Origin: Flavobacterium glaciei
Lineage (GTDB): Bacteria; Bacteroidota; Bacteroidia; Flavobacteriales; Flavobacteriaceae
DNA: 64,000 nt
Assembly (NCBI RefSeq): GCF_003350545.1
Contig: NZ_QQBA01000010.1
Coordinates: 6,742-70,741 of the forward strand
Reading direction: 5' to 3'
Under the pieces are notes generated by a model that made no database searches, was not told the origin of the DNA, and was given only the letters and a program-made list of their open reading frames with translations. Made by a program: the position numbers and the translations under genes. Positions 45,029 to 54,129 of the stretch are shown piece by piece. The stretch's first letter is position 1, and each line of letters starts with the position of its first letter.

Positions 45029-45114
45029 TTTTTGCCACAGATTGAAAGGATTAAAAGATTTTTAAAATTACACAACGAGTTAATCTGCGCTAATCTTTGA
45101 AATCTGTGGCAAAG
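45029..45114. repeat. Inverted-repeat element with CCACAGATT arms
   Basis: The left arm TTTTGCCACAGATTGAAAGGATTA and the right arm TAATCTTTGAAATCTGTGGCAAAG are imperfect reverse complements. Internal words (GATTAAAAGATT, TAATCTGCGCTAATCTTT) are also repetitive. I recall very similar elements scattered in Flavobacterium genomes, which suggests a dispersed non-coding repeat. Confidence 0.7.
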
Positions 45115-45242
45115 AAATTTAGTGCTGTATTAAAATACGATATTAGATTTTAGTTTTTACACAGTTTTTCTGATCTGGGAATCTGTGGCTAATTATGTTG
45201 TTGCTATTTTATTTTCACTACTTTTAAGAAAAATTAATCGTC

Positions 45243-45764
45243 ATGAAAATAATCGCTTTTGGCGCAAGCCCCAGCAAAAACTCTATCAATAAAAAATTAG
45301 CAACTTACGCAGCAACTCTTTTTGAAAATGCCGAAGTTGATGTTCTGGATTTAAATGAATTTCAGATGCCAATATTTACGGTTGATATTGAAAAGGAAAT
45401 TGGCCAACATGAATTAGCTAAAGCATTTATGGCTAAAATTGCAACCGCGGATATTTTAGTAGTTTCCCTTGCAGAAAATAACGGGAATTTTTCTGTTGCT
45501 TTTAAAAATATATTTGATTGGTGCTCCAGAATTTCAGGAAAAGTTTTTCAAGAAAAACCCATGTTGTTAATGGCAACCTCTCCGGGTGCAAGAGGTGGAG
45601 CAAGCGTTTTAGAAATTGCTAAAAAAGCTTTTCCATTTTACGGTGGAAATATAAAAGCTGCTTTTTCATTGCCAAGTTTTGATGCTAATTTTGATGTAGA
45701 AAAAGGAAATATTTCCAATCCGGAATTGGACAGTCAGCTGAAAGAAATTATCAAGAATTTTTAA
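45243..45764 (+). CDS. NAD(P)H-dependent FMN reductase-family protein
   Basis: The 173-residue flavodoxin-like protein has the N-terminal FMN-binding FGASPSKNSINKKLATYAA, ADILVVSLAENNGNFSVAFKNIFDW and LLMATSPGARGGASVLEIA. This fits the NADPH-dependent FMN/quinone/azo reductases such as SsuE/YieF. The enzyme reduces FMN or quinones and may guard against oxidative stress. It stands alone, 176 bp upstream of parE, with a non-coding spacer between. Confidence 0.9.
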   Translation: MKIIAFGASPSKNSINKKLATYAATLFENAEVDVLDLNEFQMPIFTVDIEKEIGQHELAKAFMAKIATADILVVSLAENNGNFSVAFKNIFDWCSRISGKVFQEKPMLLMATSPGARGGASVLEIAKKAFPFYGGNIKAAFSLPSFDANFDVEKGNISNPELDSQLKEIIKNF

Positions 45765-45940
45765 TCTTTTTTCAATCCTTTATTTTTTCAATCTTTCAAT
45801 AGAAAATGTCAATATTATTCTTGATAACTTTGATGGTTTCCTATTTTAAATTTTATCGAATTACACTACATTAGCACACTCGAGAGCTTTGCGCATAGTA
45901 AAGCCCGAACTGAACGAAGTTAAAATCCACAAATTCTACA

Positions 45941-47803
45941 ATGTCCGAACAAAATCAATATACCGAAGATAATATTCGGTCACTCGACTGGAAAGAACAC
46001 ATTCGCATGCGTCCTGGAATGTACATCGGAAAACTGGGAGATGGTTCTTCAGCAGATGATGGTATTTATATTTTGGTCAAAGAAGTTCTCGATAACTGTA
46101 TCGATGAATTTGCAATGGGCGCCGGAAAAACTATTGAGGTAACAATTAAGGACAAAACGGTTACTGTTCGGGATTATGGACGTGGTATTCCGTTAGGAAA
46201 AGTGGTTGACGTAGTGTCAAAAATGAATACTGGTGGGAAGTATGATTCAAAAGCTTTCCAGAAATCAGTGGGTCTAAACGGGGTAGGTACTAAAGCAGTC
46301 AATGCGCTGTCTAATTATTTCAGAGTGGAGTCTGTTCGAGATGAAAAACAAAAAGCAGCCGAATTCTCCGCTGGAAATTTAGTTCTCGAAGAAGACATTA
46401 TAGAAACTACCAAACGAAAAGGTACTAAAGTTGTTTTTACTCCTGACGAAACCATTTTTAAGAATTACAAATTCCGTATGGAATATGTAATAAAGATGAT
46501 TCAAAATTATTGTTATCTAAATAATGGTTTAACCATCATTTTTAATGGTGAAAAATACTATTCTGAAAACGGACTTAAAGATTTACTAGAAGCCACGATA
46601 AATGTTGAGGATTTAGAATATCCTATCATTCACTTAAAAGAGGGAGATATTGAGATTGCCTTAACACACAGCAAAACCCAATATTCTGAGGAGTATCATT
46701 CCTTTGTCAACGGACAGAATACCACACAAGGTGGTACGCACTTAGCAGCATACAGAGAAGCGATTGTAAAAACCATTCGGGAGTTTTATAATAAAAGTTT
46801 CGAAGCATCTGATGTCCGAAAATCGATAGTTACGGCCATTAGTATCAAAGTAATGGAGCCCGTTTTTGAGTCGCAAACCAAAACCAAATTGGGTTCTACA
46901 GATATGGGTTCAGAGCCTGGAATGCCATCGGTACGTACATTTGTAAATGATTTTGTGAAAACGAAATTAGATAATTATTTGCACAAGAATCCTGCGACAG
47001 CAGAGGCGCTGTTGCGAAAAATTCTTCAAGCCGAAAGAGAACGTAAAGAGCTTTCTGGTATTCGAAAATTAGCAACAGATCGCGCTAAAAAAGCGAATTT
47101 ACACAACAAGAAATTAAGAGATTGTCGTGCGCATTTACCCGATACCAAAAACCCAAGAAATTTAGAAAGTACACTTTTTATCACAGAGGGAGATTCAGCT
47201 TCTGGGTCTATTACAAAATCTCGCGATGTAAATACGCAAGCAGTTTTTAGTTTGCGTGGTAAGCCTTTGAATTCATATGGAATGAGCAAGAAAATTGTGT
47301 ATGAAAATGAAGAGTTCAACTTATTACAAGCCGCTTTAGATATAGAAGACGGACTGGAAAAATTGCGTTACAACAACATTGTAATCGCTACCGATGCCGA
47401 TGTCGATGGAATGCACATTCGATTATTATTGATTACGTTTTTTCTTCAGTTTTTTCCTGAATTGATAAAAGAAGGACATTTGTACATTTTACAAACGCCA
47501 TTGTTCAGGGTTCGAAACAAGAAAGAAACCATTTATTGTTATTCGGAGGAAGAACGAAAAGATGCCATCGAAAAACTAAAACCAAAACCAGAAATCACCC
47601 GATTCAAGGGATTAGGAGAAATTTCCCCGGATGAGTTCAAAAATTTCATTGGAGAAACCATTCGTTTGGATCCTATTATGATGGATAAAAACACTTCTAT
47701 CGAGCAATTATTGTCTTTCTATATGGGAAAAAATACGCCAGACCGACAGGAATTTATTATCAAGAATTTGAAAGTGGAATTGGATGTAATTGAGAAAATT
47801 TAA
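45941..47803 (+). CDS. parE: DNA topoisomerase IV subunit B
   Basis: The 620-residue protein shows the GHKL ATPase elements ([40 protein letters not shown]), the transducer domain, and the TOPRIM domain with [10 protein letters not shown] and [10 protein letters not shown]. It powers the type IIA topoisomerase that decatenates chromosomes. Its 620-residue length and pairing with a downstream parC-type subunit favour ParE over GyrB; gyrase assignment cannot be excluded by sequence alone. A nuclease-like gene begins 28 bp downstream, before parC. Confidence 0.9.
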   Translation: MSEQNQYTEDNIRSLDWKEHIRMRPGMYIGKLGDGSSADDGIYILVKEVLDNCIDEFAMGAGKTIEVTIKDKTVTVRDYGRGIPLGKVVDVVSKMNTGGKYDSKAFQKSVGLNGVGTKAVNALSNYFRVESVRDEKQKAAEFSAGNLVLEEDIIETTKRKGTKVVFTPDETIFKNYKFRMEYVIKMIQNYCYLNNGLTIIFNGEKYYSENGLKDLLEATINVEDLEYPIIHLKEGDIEIALTHSKTQYSEEYHSFVNGQNTTQGGTHLAAYREAIVKTIREFYNKSFEASDVRKSIVTAISIKVMEPVFESQTKTKLGSTDMGSEPGMPSVRTFVNDFVKTKLDNYLHKNPATAEALLRKILQAERERKELSGIRKLATDRAKKANLHNKKLRDCRAHLPDTKNPRNLESTLFITEGDSASGSITKSRDVNTQAVFSLRGKPLNSYGMSKKIVYENEEFNLLQAALDIEDGLEKLRYNNIVIATDADVDGMHIRLLLITFFLQFFPELIKEGHLYILQTPLFRVRNKKETIYCYSEEERKDAIEKLKPKPEITRFKGLGEISPDEFKNFIGETIRLDPIMMDKNTSIEQLLSFYMGKNTPDRQEFIIKNLKVELDVIEKI

Positions 47804-47831
47804 ATAGTTTATTAAAGGTAGCAAGTAGTTA

Positions 47832-48938
47832 ATGCAAGATAATCTTAAAAATAAAATTTTATTTTCTCAAGTAGTTGCGCTATTGCAAAATGCCCGTCTA
47901 CAGGTTTTACGCACCGTAAATTCAACAATGGTGTATACCTATTTTGAAATAGGAAGAATGATTGTCGAAGAAGAGCAAAACGGAAAAGAACGAGCTCAAT
48001 ACGGAAAGCAATTATTGAAAGGACTTTCGGAACAGTTGACAATTGAGTTTGGAAAAGGGTTTTCTGTGGCAAATTTAGAGAATATAAGAAAGTTTTATTT
48101 AGCTTACTCAATTTCCGAGACAGTGTCTAGGATTTTGCAGATTCATAATTCAGAGACAATGTTTAGGGATTTTGAGAATTCAAATTCGTCAACACTGGCT
48201 ATGAATTCTAAAAATGAAATTATGCAATCGCTGATTTCGATTTTTAAATTGACATGGTCTCATTATTCATTCTTAATGCGAATTGACGATGAGCGAGAAA
48301 GACGTTTTTACGAAATAGAATCTGAGAAATACAACTGGAGTGTTCGGGAATTAAAACGACAATATGATTCAGCTCTTTATACACGATTGGCTTTAAGTCG
48401 AGATTTTGCAGGAGTCTTGAAACTGTCGGAACAAGGACAGATTATAGAGAAACCAAAAGACCTTATTAAAGACCCTTATATTTTAGAATTTTTGGGTTTA
48501 CCAGAATTGCATCAGTATTCGGAATCGGAATTAGAGGAGGGAATTATTAATAAACTTGAACATTTTTTACTAGAATTAGGTCACGGATTTACTTTCGTAG
48601 CAAGACAAAACAGAATTACTTTCGATGATAAACATTTTCGAATCGATTTAGTTTTTTACAACAGAATTCTTAAATGTTTTGTTCTCATTGATTTAAAAAT
48701 AGGAGAATTGAAACACCAAGATTTAGGACAAATGCAAATGTATGTCAATTATTACGACAGAGAAATGCGTTTGGAAGACGAAAATAAAACAATAGGAATT
48801 GTTCTTTGCCAAAACAAAAGTGATTTGGTTGTAGAATACACTTTACCAGAAAATAACGAGCAAATTTTTGCCAGTAAATACAAAACAATTCTGCCAAGCA
48901 GAGAGGATTTAATACAATTAATTTCGGAATCAATATAA
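47832..48938 (+). CDS. DUF1016 (YhcG-type) PD-(D/E)XK nuclease family protein
   Basis: The 368-residue protein has the DUF1016 N-terminal helical domain (about 10-185, with LLQNARLQVLRTVNSTMVYTYFEIGRMIVEEEQNGKERAQYGKQLLKGLS) and a C-terminal PD-(D/E)XK nuclease-like domain with IDLVFYN and VLIDLKIGEL (about residues 270-290), HQDLGQMQMYVNYYD and GIVLCQNK. An Asn/Ser-rich stretch with IHNSETMFRDFENSNSS (about 105-125) looks like an insertion. The stop codon overlaps the parC start (TAATG at 48936-48940), so it is translationally coupled to topoisomerase IV. YhcG-type proteins are often horizontally spread; a DNA-binding or restriction-like role is possible. Confidence 0.9.
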   Translation: MQDNLKNKILFSQVVALLQNARLQVLRTVNSTMVYTYFEIGRMIVEEEQNGKERAQYGKQLLKGLSEQLTIEFGKGFSVANLENIRKFYLAYSISETVSRILQIHNSETMFRDFENSNSSTLAMNSKNEIMQSLISIFKLTWSHYSFLMRIDDERERRFYEIESEKYNWSVRELKRQYDSALYTRLALSRDFAGVLKLSEQGQIIEKPKDLIKDPYILEFLGLPELHQYSESELEEGIINKLEHFLLELGHGFTFVARQNRITFDDKHFRIDLVFYNRILKCFVLIDLKIGELKHQDLGQMQMYVNYYDREMRLEDENKTIGIVLCQNKSDLVVEYTLPENNEQIFASKYKTILPSREDLIQLISESI

Positions 48939-51631
48939 TGAAAGACGAAGAAGACGATAACATAGTACCAGAGGGTCAAGAAGAAGATAATACAAGTGGT
49001 GATGATGGTTTTGAAGATATAATTTCTTCTGGAGGCCAACATTTTTACGATAATCAAGAAGACGGAAACGATACCATTACCAAAGTTACGGGAATGTATA
49101 AAGACTGGTTTCTGGATTATGCTTCGTATGTAATTCTGGAGCGTGCAGTTCCGGCTATTGAAGACGGTTTTAAACCGGTGCAACGTCGTATCATGCACTC
49201 TTTGAAAGAATTAGACGATGGTCGTTATAATAAAGTGGCCAATGTTGTCGGGCACACCATGCAATATCATCCTCACGGAGATCAGAGTATTGGTGATGCC
49301 ATGGTGCAAATTGGACAAAAAGATTTATTAATTGATTGCCAAGGTAACTGGGGGAACATCTTAACAGGTGATGGTGCTGCAGCATCTCGTTACATAGAGG
49401 CACGTTTATCAAAGTTTGCTTTGGAGGTTTTGTATTCTCCAAAAATTACTGATTGGGGCGTTTCTTATGATGGAAGACGTGCGGAACCGAACAATCTTCC
49501 AGTAAAGTTCCCGTTGCTTTTAGCTCAAGGAGCAGAGGGTATTGCGGTGGGTCTTTCGACCAAAGTTTTGCCACATAATTTTAATGAATTAATCGATTCT
49601 TCGATAAAAATATTAAAAGGGAAGCCTTTTACACTCTATCCAGATTTCATGACGCAAGGAATTGCTGATGTGTCCAATTATAATGATGGATTGCGTGGTG
49701 GACGTGTTCGAGTTCGTGCCAAAATAGGTCAACTGGACAAAAATACGTTGGTCATTACCCAAATTCCGTTTTCGACCAATACGACGACTTTGATTGACAG
49801 TATTTTGAAAGCGAATGAAAAAGGCAAAATCAAAATCAAGAAGATTGAAGACAATACTGCGGCAGAGGTAGAGATATTAATTCATCTTTTTCCAGGTGTT
49901 TCTCCAGATAAAACTATTGATGCACTATTTGCTTTTACGGCTTGTGAAACTTCGGTAGCGCCATTAGGTTGCGTGATTGAAGACAACAAACCGCTTTTTA
50001 TAGGTGTGTCTGAAATGTTGAAAATTTCTACAAACCGAACCGTTGAATTGCTAAAAAGTGAACTCGAAATTCAGTTGGGTGAATTGGAAGAACAATGGCA
50101 TTTTCTTTCTTTGGAACGTATTTTTATCGAAAATAAAATCTATCGTGACATTGAAGAAATGACGACTAGAGAAACGGTAATTAAGGCCGTTGATGATGGT
50201 TTGAAGCCACATACAAAACACTTGAAACGTGCTGTTACCGAAGAAGATATACTACGTTTGTTAGACATACGAATCATGCGTATTTCAAAATTTGACAGTA
50301 ACAAGGCACAGGATAAAATCGAAGCGTTAGAAGGTGATATCGAACAAGTAAAACACAATCTAGAACATCTGATTGATTTTGCTATTGCCTATTTTACTAA
50401 ACTAAAAGAGAAATACGGAAAAGGACGCGAACGACAAACGGAGCTTCGTATTTTTGATGATATCGAAGCGACGAAAGTAGTTTTAAGAAACACAAAATTA
50501 TATGTAAATAGAGAAGAAGGATTTGTAGGTACTAGCTTGAAAAAAGACGAGTACGTTACAGACTGCTCTGATATTGATGATGTAATTGTTTTTCTTCGTG
50601 ATGGAAAAATGATGATTACCAAAGTCGATGCAAAAACCTTTGTAGGTAAGGATATTATTCACATTGCTATTTTTGACAAAAGCGATAAGCGCACTATTTA
50701 CAACATGATTTACCGCGATGGAAAATCAGGTCCTTCGTATATAAAACGATTCAATGTTTCAGGAGTTACCCGTGACAAAGCATACGATTTGACCAATGAA
50801 ACTGCTGGTTCTCAAGTATTGTATTTTTCTTGTAATCCCAATGGGGAAGCTGAGGTAATTACCATATTATTGCGTCAGGTAGGCAGTGTCAAAAAATTGA
50901 AATTCGACATTGATTTTGCTAGTTTAGCGATAAAAGGACGTGCTTCTAAAGGAAATTTAGTAACCAAATATCCAATCAAAAAAATAGAATTAAAAGAGAA
51001 AGGAATTTCTACTTTATTACCAAGAAAAGTGTGGTTTGACGATACCGTTCAACGATTAAATGTTGATGCAAGAGGAGGATTATTAGGCGAGTTCAGGCCA
51101 AATGATAAAATCCTTGTTATAACGCAAGCTGGAAAACTAAAAGTAATCACACCAGAATTGTCAACTCATTTTGATGAAGATATGGTGGTTTTAGAAAAAT
51201 GGATCCCTAAAAAACCAATTTCTGCGATTTACTATGATGGTGAAAAAGAGCGGTATTACATCAAACGTTTTTTAGTAGAAACAGAGAATAAAGAAGAAAG
51301 TTTTATCACGGAGCATCCTAATTCGCAATTAGAGATTGTTTCAACAGATTATCGCCCTGTAGCAGAATTGATTTTTACAAAAGTAAAAGGAGTTCAAAAA
51401 GAGGCTTTGACAGTCGACATAGAATCGTTTATTGCTGTAAAAGGATTCAAAGCCTTAGGAAATCAATTGACAACTGATAAGTTGAAACAAGTAAACCTAC
51501 TAGAGCCTTTGCCGTATGAAATTCCTGTTGAGGTTATTCCTGAAGATTTAGAAGTAAAAGGAGAGACAGGTGCCGATGATTCTGATATTCAATTAGATGA
51601 TGATGGACAGATTACTTTAAGTTTAGAATAA
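48938..51631 (+). CDS. parC: DNA topoisomerase IV subunit A
   Basis: The 897-residue protein begins with an acidic tail (about 1-45), then the winged-helix/tower core with DYASYVILERAVPAIEDGFKPVQRR, the quinolone-determining block (YHPHGDQSIGDAM) and the catalytic Tyr in AAASRYIEARLSKFA. A coiled-coil and C-terminal beta-pinwheel follow (about 530-860). Strand breakage and passage occur in complex with ParE. The start overlaps the stop of the DUF1016 gene (ATG at 48938). It ends at a strong terminator. Together with parE it forms an unusual three-gene unit with the nuclease in the middle. Confidence 0.92.
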   Translation: MKDEEDDNIVPEGQEEDNTSGDDGFEDIISSGGQHFYDNQEDGNDTITKVTGMYKDWFLDYASYVILERAVPAIEDGFKPVQRRIMHSLKELDDGRYNKVANVVGHTMQYHPHGDQSIGDAMVQIGQKDLLIDCQGNWGNILTGDGAAASRYIEARLSKFALEVLYSPKITDWGVSYDGRRAEPNNLPVKFPLLLAQGAEGIAVGLSTKVLPHNFNELIDSSIKILKGKPFTLYPDFMTQGIADVSNYNDGLRGGRVRVRAKIGQLDKNTLVITQIPFSTNTTTLIDSILKANEKGKIKIKKIEDNTAAEVEILIHLFPGVSPDKTIDALFAFTACETSVAPLGCVIEDNKPLFIGVSEMLKISTNRTVELLKSELEIQLGELEEQWHFLSLERIFIENKIYRDIEEMTTRETVIKAVDDGLKPHTKHLKRAVTEEDILRLLDIRIMRISKFDSNKAQDKIEALEGDIEQVKHNLEHLIDFAIAYFTKLKEKYGKGRERQTELRIFDDIEATKVVLRNTKLYVNREEGFVGTSLKKDEYVTDCSDIDDVIVFLRDGKMMITKVDAKTFVGKDIIHIAIFDKSDKRTIYNMIYRDGKSGPSYIKRFNVSGVTRDKAYDLTNETAGSQVLYFSCNPNGEAEVITILLRQVGSVKKLKFDIDFASLAIKGRASKGNLVTKYPIKKIELKEKGISTLLPRKVWFDDTVQRLNVDARGGLLGEFRPNDKILVITQAGKLKVITPELSTHFDEDMVVLEKWIPKKPISAIYYDGEKERYYIKRFLVETENKEESFITEHPNSQLEIVSTDYRPVAELIFTKVKGVQKEALTVDIESFIAVKGFKALGNQLTTDKLKQVNLLEPLPYEIPVEVIPEDLEVKGETGADDSDIQLDDDGQITLSLE

Positions 51632-51637
51632 AAAATA

Positions 51638-51664
51638 AAAAAAAGCGCTTTTAGCGCTTTTTTT
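51638..51664. terminator. Terminator after parC
   Basis: AAAAAAAGCGCT and AGCGCTTTTTTT form a stem around a 3-4-nt loop with a T tract. The convergent terC gene ends at 51673, so it probably serves both. Confidence 0.9.
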
Positions 51665-51672
51665 ATGAAATA

Positions 51673-52446
51673 TTATTTTTTCCTCTTTCTCATTTTCATA
51701 TTGAGGAATTCTACCGCAAGGGAGAAAGCGATTGCAAAATACAAATACGCTTTTGGGACTGCACCCACAGTTTGTCCTGCCAATACTGCATCTGATAAGT
51801 GCATACTTTCAGTAATTAACATGAATCCGATTAAAATCAAAAAGGCTAAACCTAAAATCTGAATGGAAGGATTATTGTTAACAAATTTACCTACAGGCAC
51901 AGCAAACAACATCATCACAATAACAGAAATGACTACGGCAGTAACCATTATATACAAAGCACCTTCTAGTCCGTTAGTCATTCCTACAGCGGTTAGAATA
52001 CTGTCTACAGAGAAAATAAGATCAATCAATAAAATCTGAAAAATTACATTTCCAAATGATTTTGCCGCTGAGGTTTTTAACTCTAATTCCTCTTCGCCTT
52101 TAAGATCTACTTTCTCATGAATCTCTTTGGTACTTTTATAAATTAAAAAAATACCACCACTTAATAATATCAATGCTTGACCATTAAAATGACCGCTGAA
52201 CCAACCCCAGTCAAAACTAAAAAGAGGTTCCTTCATTTTGATCAGTAATGTGATTCCAAATAATAATGCAATTCGCATAAACATAGCTAAAAACAAACCA
52301 ATTTGAGTAGCTTTTTTGCGTTTCTCAGGAGGTAATTTGCCAGTAACAATCGATATGAATATAATATTGTCAATTCCTAAAATAATTTCAAGAAAAGTTA
52401 ATGTTAACAGTGCAACCCAAGCATCGGGATTTAAAAATACTTCCAT
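51673..52446 (-). CDS. TerC-family integral membrane protein
   Basis: The 257-residue protein has about seven transmembrane helices and the TerC signatures LTFLEIILGIDNIIFISIVTGKLP and ILLIDLIFSVDSILTAVGMTNG with conserved Asp residues in helices. TerC/Alx-type proteins are linked to manganese export and metal loading of exported enzymes, and to tellurium resistance in plasmid systems. There are no tellurite genes here. A lipoprotein gene lies 26 bp upstream on the same strand. Confidence 0.92.
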   Translation of the reverse strand: MEVFLNPDAWVALLTLTFLEIILGIDNIIFISIVTGKLPPEKRKKATQIGLFLAMFMRIALLFGITLLIKMKEPLFSFDWGWFSGHFNGQALILLSGGIFLIYKSTKEIHEKVDLKGEEELELKTSAAKSFGNVIFQILLIDLIFSVDSILTAVGMTNGLEGALYIMVTAVVISVIVMMLFAVPVGKFVNNNPSIQILGLAFLILIGFMLITESMHLSDAVLAGQTVGAVPKAYLYFAIAFSLAVEFLNMKMRKRKK

Positions 52447-52472
52447 GTTTATTTAATTATAGTTTTTAATAT

Positions 52473-52847
52473 TTAATCAGCAATCTTAGTAACTGTTCCT
52501 CTTTGCTTTGCATCAGAACCTACCATGCCAAACTCAAAGGTATAGGAATTTTTTGAGGTTGTCAAAATTTTCATACCAATAGCCTTTTCTTCTGCCATGT
52601 TTTTTGGGTGTAACTTCAGTAAAACATATTCGCAATCGTTAACCCATCGTATTGATGCAGTATCAGTTTTTCCTTCAAAAGTTTCTATTTCTATACTATC
52701 ATTACGCTCAAAAACAGTTGTTTTCTTGACACCGTCAACTTCATATTCAAATTTGAATTTTCCGGTTTTAAAATCTTTACAATTGCGCTCTACATCATAG
52801 CATGACATTAGAAGCAGTAGTGGGAGAAGGAATACTATTTTTTTCAT
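52473..52847 (-). CDS. Small lipoprotein (family often mislabelled as topoisomerase IV in databases)
   Basis: The 124-residue product has a clear lipoprotein signal (LLLMSC, Cys16). The mature part has a likely small beta-sandwich: FKFEYEVDGVKKTTVFERN, EIETFEGKTDTASIRWVNDCEY, and TTSKNSYTFEFGMV. No enzyme motif is present and there is no topoisomerase homology. I recall proteins of this type in Flavobacteriia databases labelled as topoisomerase IV because of their position; the sequence gives no support to that. It lies next to terC, on the opposite strand from parC. Its function is unknown. Confidence 0.8.
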   Translation of the reverse strand: MKKIVFLLPLLLLMSCYDVERNCKDFKTGKFKFEYEVDGVKKTTVFERNDSIEIETFEGKTDTASIRWVNDCEYVLLKLHPKNMAEEKAIGMKILTTSKNSYTFEFGMVGSDAKQRGTVTKIAD

Positions 52848-52930
52848 TTTTTTTTATTTTTTATTTTTTAGGACCTAATCCAGCTGTACGTTGCAACTCT
52901 CAATTCTAAAATCTTTTTTTCTAATGACAA

Positions 52931-52960
52931 AAAAGGAGCTTCCTTTGGTCGCTCTTTTTA
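52931..52960. repeat. Dispersed hairpin element, copy 1 (AAAGGAGCTTCC)
   Basis: The 30-bp segment AAAAGGAGCTTCC followed by GGTCGCTCTTTT can fold (AAAAGGAGC with GCTCTTTT, one mismatch). A closely similar segment occurs at 62362-62391. The spacer around it also shares GGACCTAATC with 44916. Confidence 0.6.
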
Positions 52961-53016
52961 GTCAAGAAAAAATAGCTTTAATCCTTATGGGTTTTCACTT
53001 CCATCTGGGGTAGGCA

Positions 53017-53589
53017 TTATTGTATTTTAATATCATATTTGTCTAAAAGCCCTATAATTCCTACCGTCGAAAATTTTGCTTTTTTCATCGGATTATATTC
53101 GGGATCAATTTTAAAATTAGTTGCTTTTGAAAAATCGGCTCCGGCTAATTGCGTATTGTTAAAAATAGCACCGTCTAAAGTACTGTTGTCAAAAATAGCA
53201 CTCGTAAGATTGGTCCCAACAAAGCTTGCTTCTCTTAACGAGCAAGAATTGAATTTTGTCTTTGGCATTTTTTTATTGATAAAAGAAGAATAATCCAAAA
53301 CACATTCCTGAAAACTCACATTGAACAAGAAATCATCGCATTCCTCAAATTGAATACCCAGTAATTTACAGTTTTTAAAATGTACACTTTTCAAGCTAGT
53401 TCCGGATAATTTAGTCATGGCCAAATTACAATCAATGAACTCGCAATCCATAAATGTACTATTCGAGAAATCGCAATTAGAGAAATCGCAGTTTTTAAAA
53501 ACGCATTCCTCAAATTCTCTATTGTTTACTTTTTTATCGATGTAAACGATTTTTTCAAATGTTTTTTGAATGTGAATGAGTTCTTCCAT
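53017..53589 (-). CDS. Pentapeptide-repeat protein
   Basis: The 190-residue protein is built of A(D/N)LxX-type pentapeptide repeats, with central residues F or L: FEECVF KNCDFSNCDFSNSTF MDCEF, then SFIN, SLREASFVGTNLTSAIFDNSTLDGAIF. It should fold as a right-handed beta-helix. Such proteins include Qnr and MfpA, which mimic DNA and bind gyrase or topoisomerase IV, but this sequence lacks the features needed to call it Qnr. Its start codon overlaps the stop of the DUF6095-like gene (1-nt overlap, TGATG). It lies about 1.4 kb from parC, on the opposite strand. Confidence 0.88.
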   Translation of the reverse strand: MEELIHIQKTFEKIVYIDKKVNNREFEECVFKNCDFSNCDFSNSTFMDCEFIDCNLAMTKLSGTSLKSVHFKNCKLLGIQFEECDDFLFNVSFQECVLDYSSFINKKMPKTKFNSCSLREASFVGTNLTSAIFDNSTLDGAIFNNTQLAGADFSKATNFKIDPEYNPMKKAKFSTVGIIGLLDKYDIKIQ

Positions 53590-53810
53590 CAGTCGTTAAA
53601 TAAACTTTTCATAATAAATTTTAAACCGGCATACATCAAATACATGGCGGCACCACAGGCAATAATACCAATTACTAAAACTAAATAATGCCACACGTTT
53701 TGCTTGTTCATAAAGGCATTATAAATCACGGTTGGCCCCAAAAATAGTAATGGTAATGCGCCTGCAAGATATTTTATTCCTTTTGATAATAGTTCTTTAT
53801 TCGTTGCCAT
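53589..53810 (-). CDS. DUF6095-like small membrane protein
   Basis: The 73-residue protein has two hydrophobic helices (about 14-30 and 39-62) separated by a short loop NKQNVWHYLV. It starts MATNKELLSKGIKYLAGALPLLFLGP, which I associate with DUF6095. Function is unknown. It is translationally coupled to the pentapeptide-repeat gene (TGATG overlap) and follows the Dabb gene by 10 bp. Confidence 0.8.
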   Translation of the reverse strand: MATNKELLSKGIKYLAGALPLLFLGPTVIYNAFMNKQNVWHYLVLVIGIIACGAAMYLMYAGLKFIMKSLFND

Positions 53811-53820
53811 AATTTAATAA

Positions 53821-54123
53821 TTAAAATTCATAATCCACACAATATCTTAAATATCTAATTTTACCTATCCATTCAGCAACAACATTATGTATTGGATGAT
53901 TTTGGTATTTGTCTAATGTTTCAAACGATTCAAAGTAGGAGTGTAGAACGGCATCAAAGTTAGAGTATTCACTTTCAATATTAATTCCTACTCGAATTTC
54001 AACTATTTCAGGAATATCCTTTTTTAAACTTTCGAGTCTCTCTTTTAAAATGATTGCATTTTCGGTTTTGTTTTTGCCTTCTGCAAAATCTTTTAATTTC
54101 CACATTACTACATGGTGAATCAT
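53821..54123 (-). CDS. Dabb-family (stress-responsive alpha/beta barrel) protein
   Basis: The 100-residue protein begins MIHHVVMWKLKDFAEG and contains LHSYFESFETLDKYQNHPIHNVVAEWIGKI, the Dabb (stress-responsive A/B barrel) pattern. These are small dimeric alpha/beta proteins of uncertain or varied function. Both ends fit the family length. It follows murQ at 6 bp, so it is the second gene in an operon murQ-Dabb-DUF6095-pentapeptide. Confidence 0.9.
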   Translation of the reverse strand: MIHHVVMWKLKDFAEGKNKTENAIILKERLESLKKDIPEIVEIRVGINIESEYSNFDAVLHSYFESFETLDKYQNHPIHNVVAEWIGKIRYLRYCVDYEF

Positions 54124-54129
54124 CGCTGT

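Larger units (their letters stand above)
44847..45242. other. 396-bp non-coding spacer with terminator and inverted-repeat element
   Basis: No open gene is present. The ychF terminator lies at 44874-44909. At 44916-44960 a segment GGACCTAATCTAGCTTGC resembles one at 52871 (GGACCTAATCCAGCTGTA). At 45029-45114 an imperfect inverted repeat TTTGCCACAGATT / AATCTGTGGCAAA brackets a short spacer, and a third partial copy, GGAATCTGTGGCT, occurs near 45178. Confidence 0.7.

Noticed and set aside
45941..51631. Gyrase (gyrB/gyrA) rather than topoisomerase IV
   Set aside because: The adjacent pair, subunit lengths and N-terminal acidic tail of the A subunit fit parE/parC of Flavobacteriia better; final proof needs comparison with the gyr genes elsewhere in the genome.
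53017..53589. Qnr quinolone-protection protein
   Set aside because: It is a pentapeptide-repeat protein, but Qnr-specific length (about 218) and loop features are not seen.
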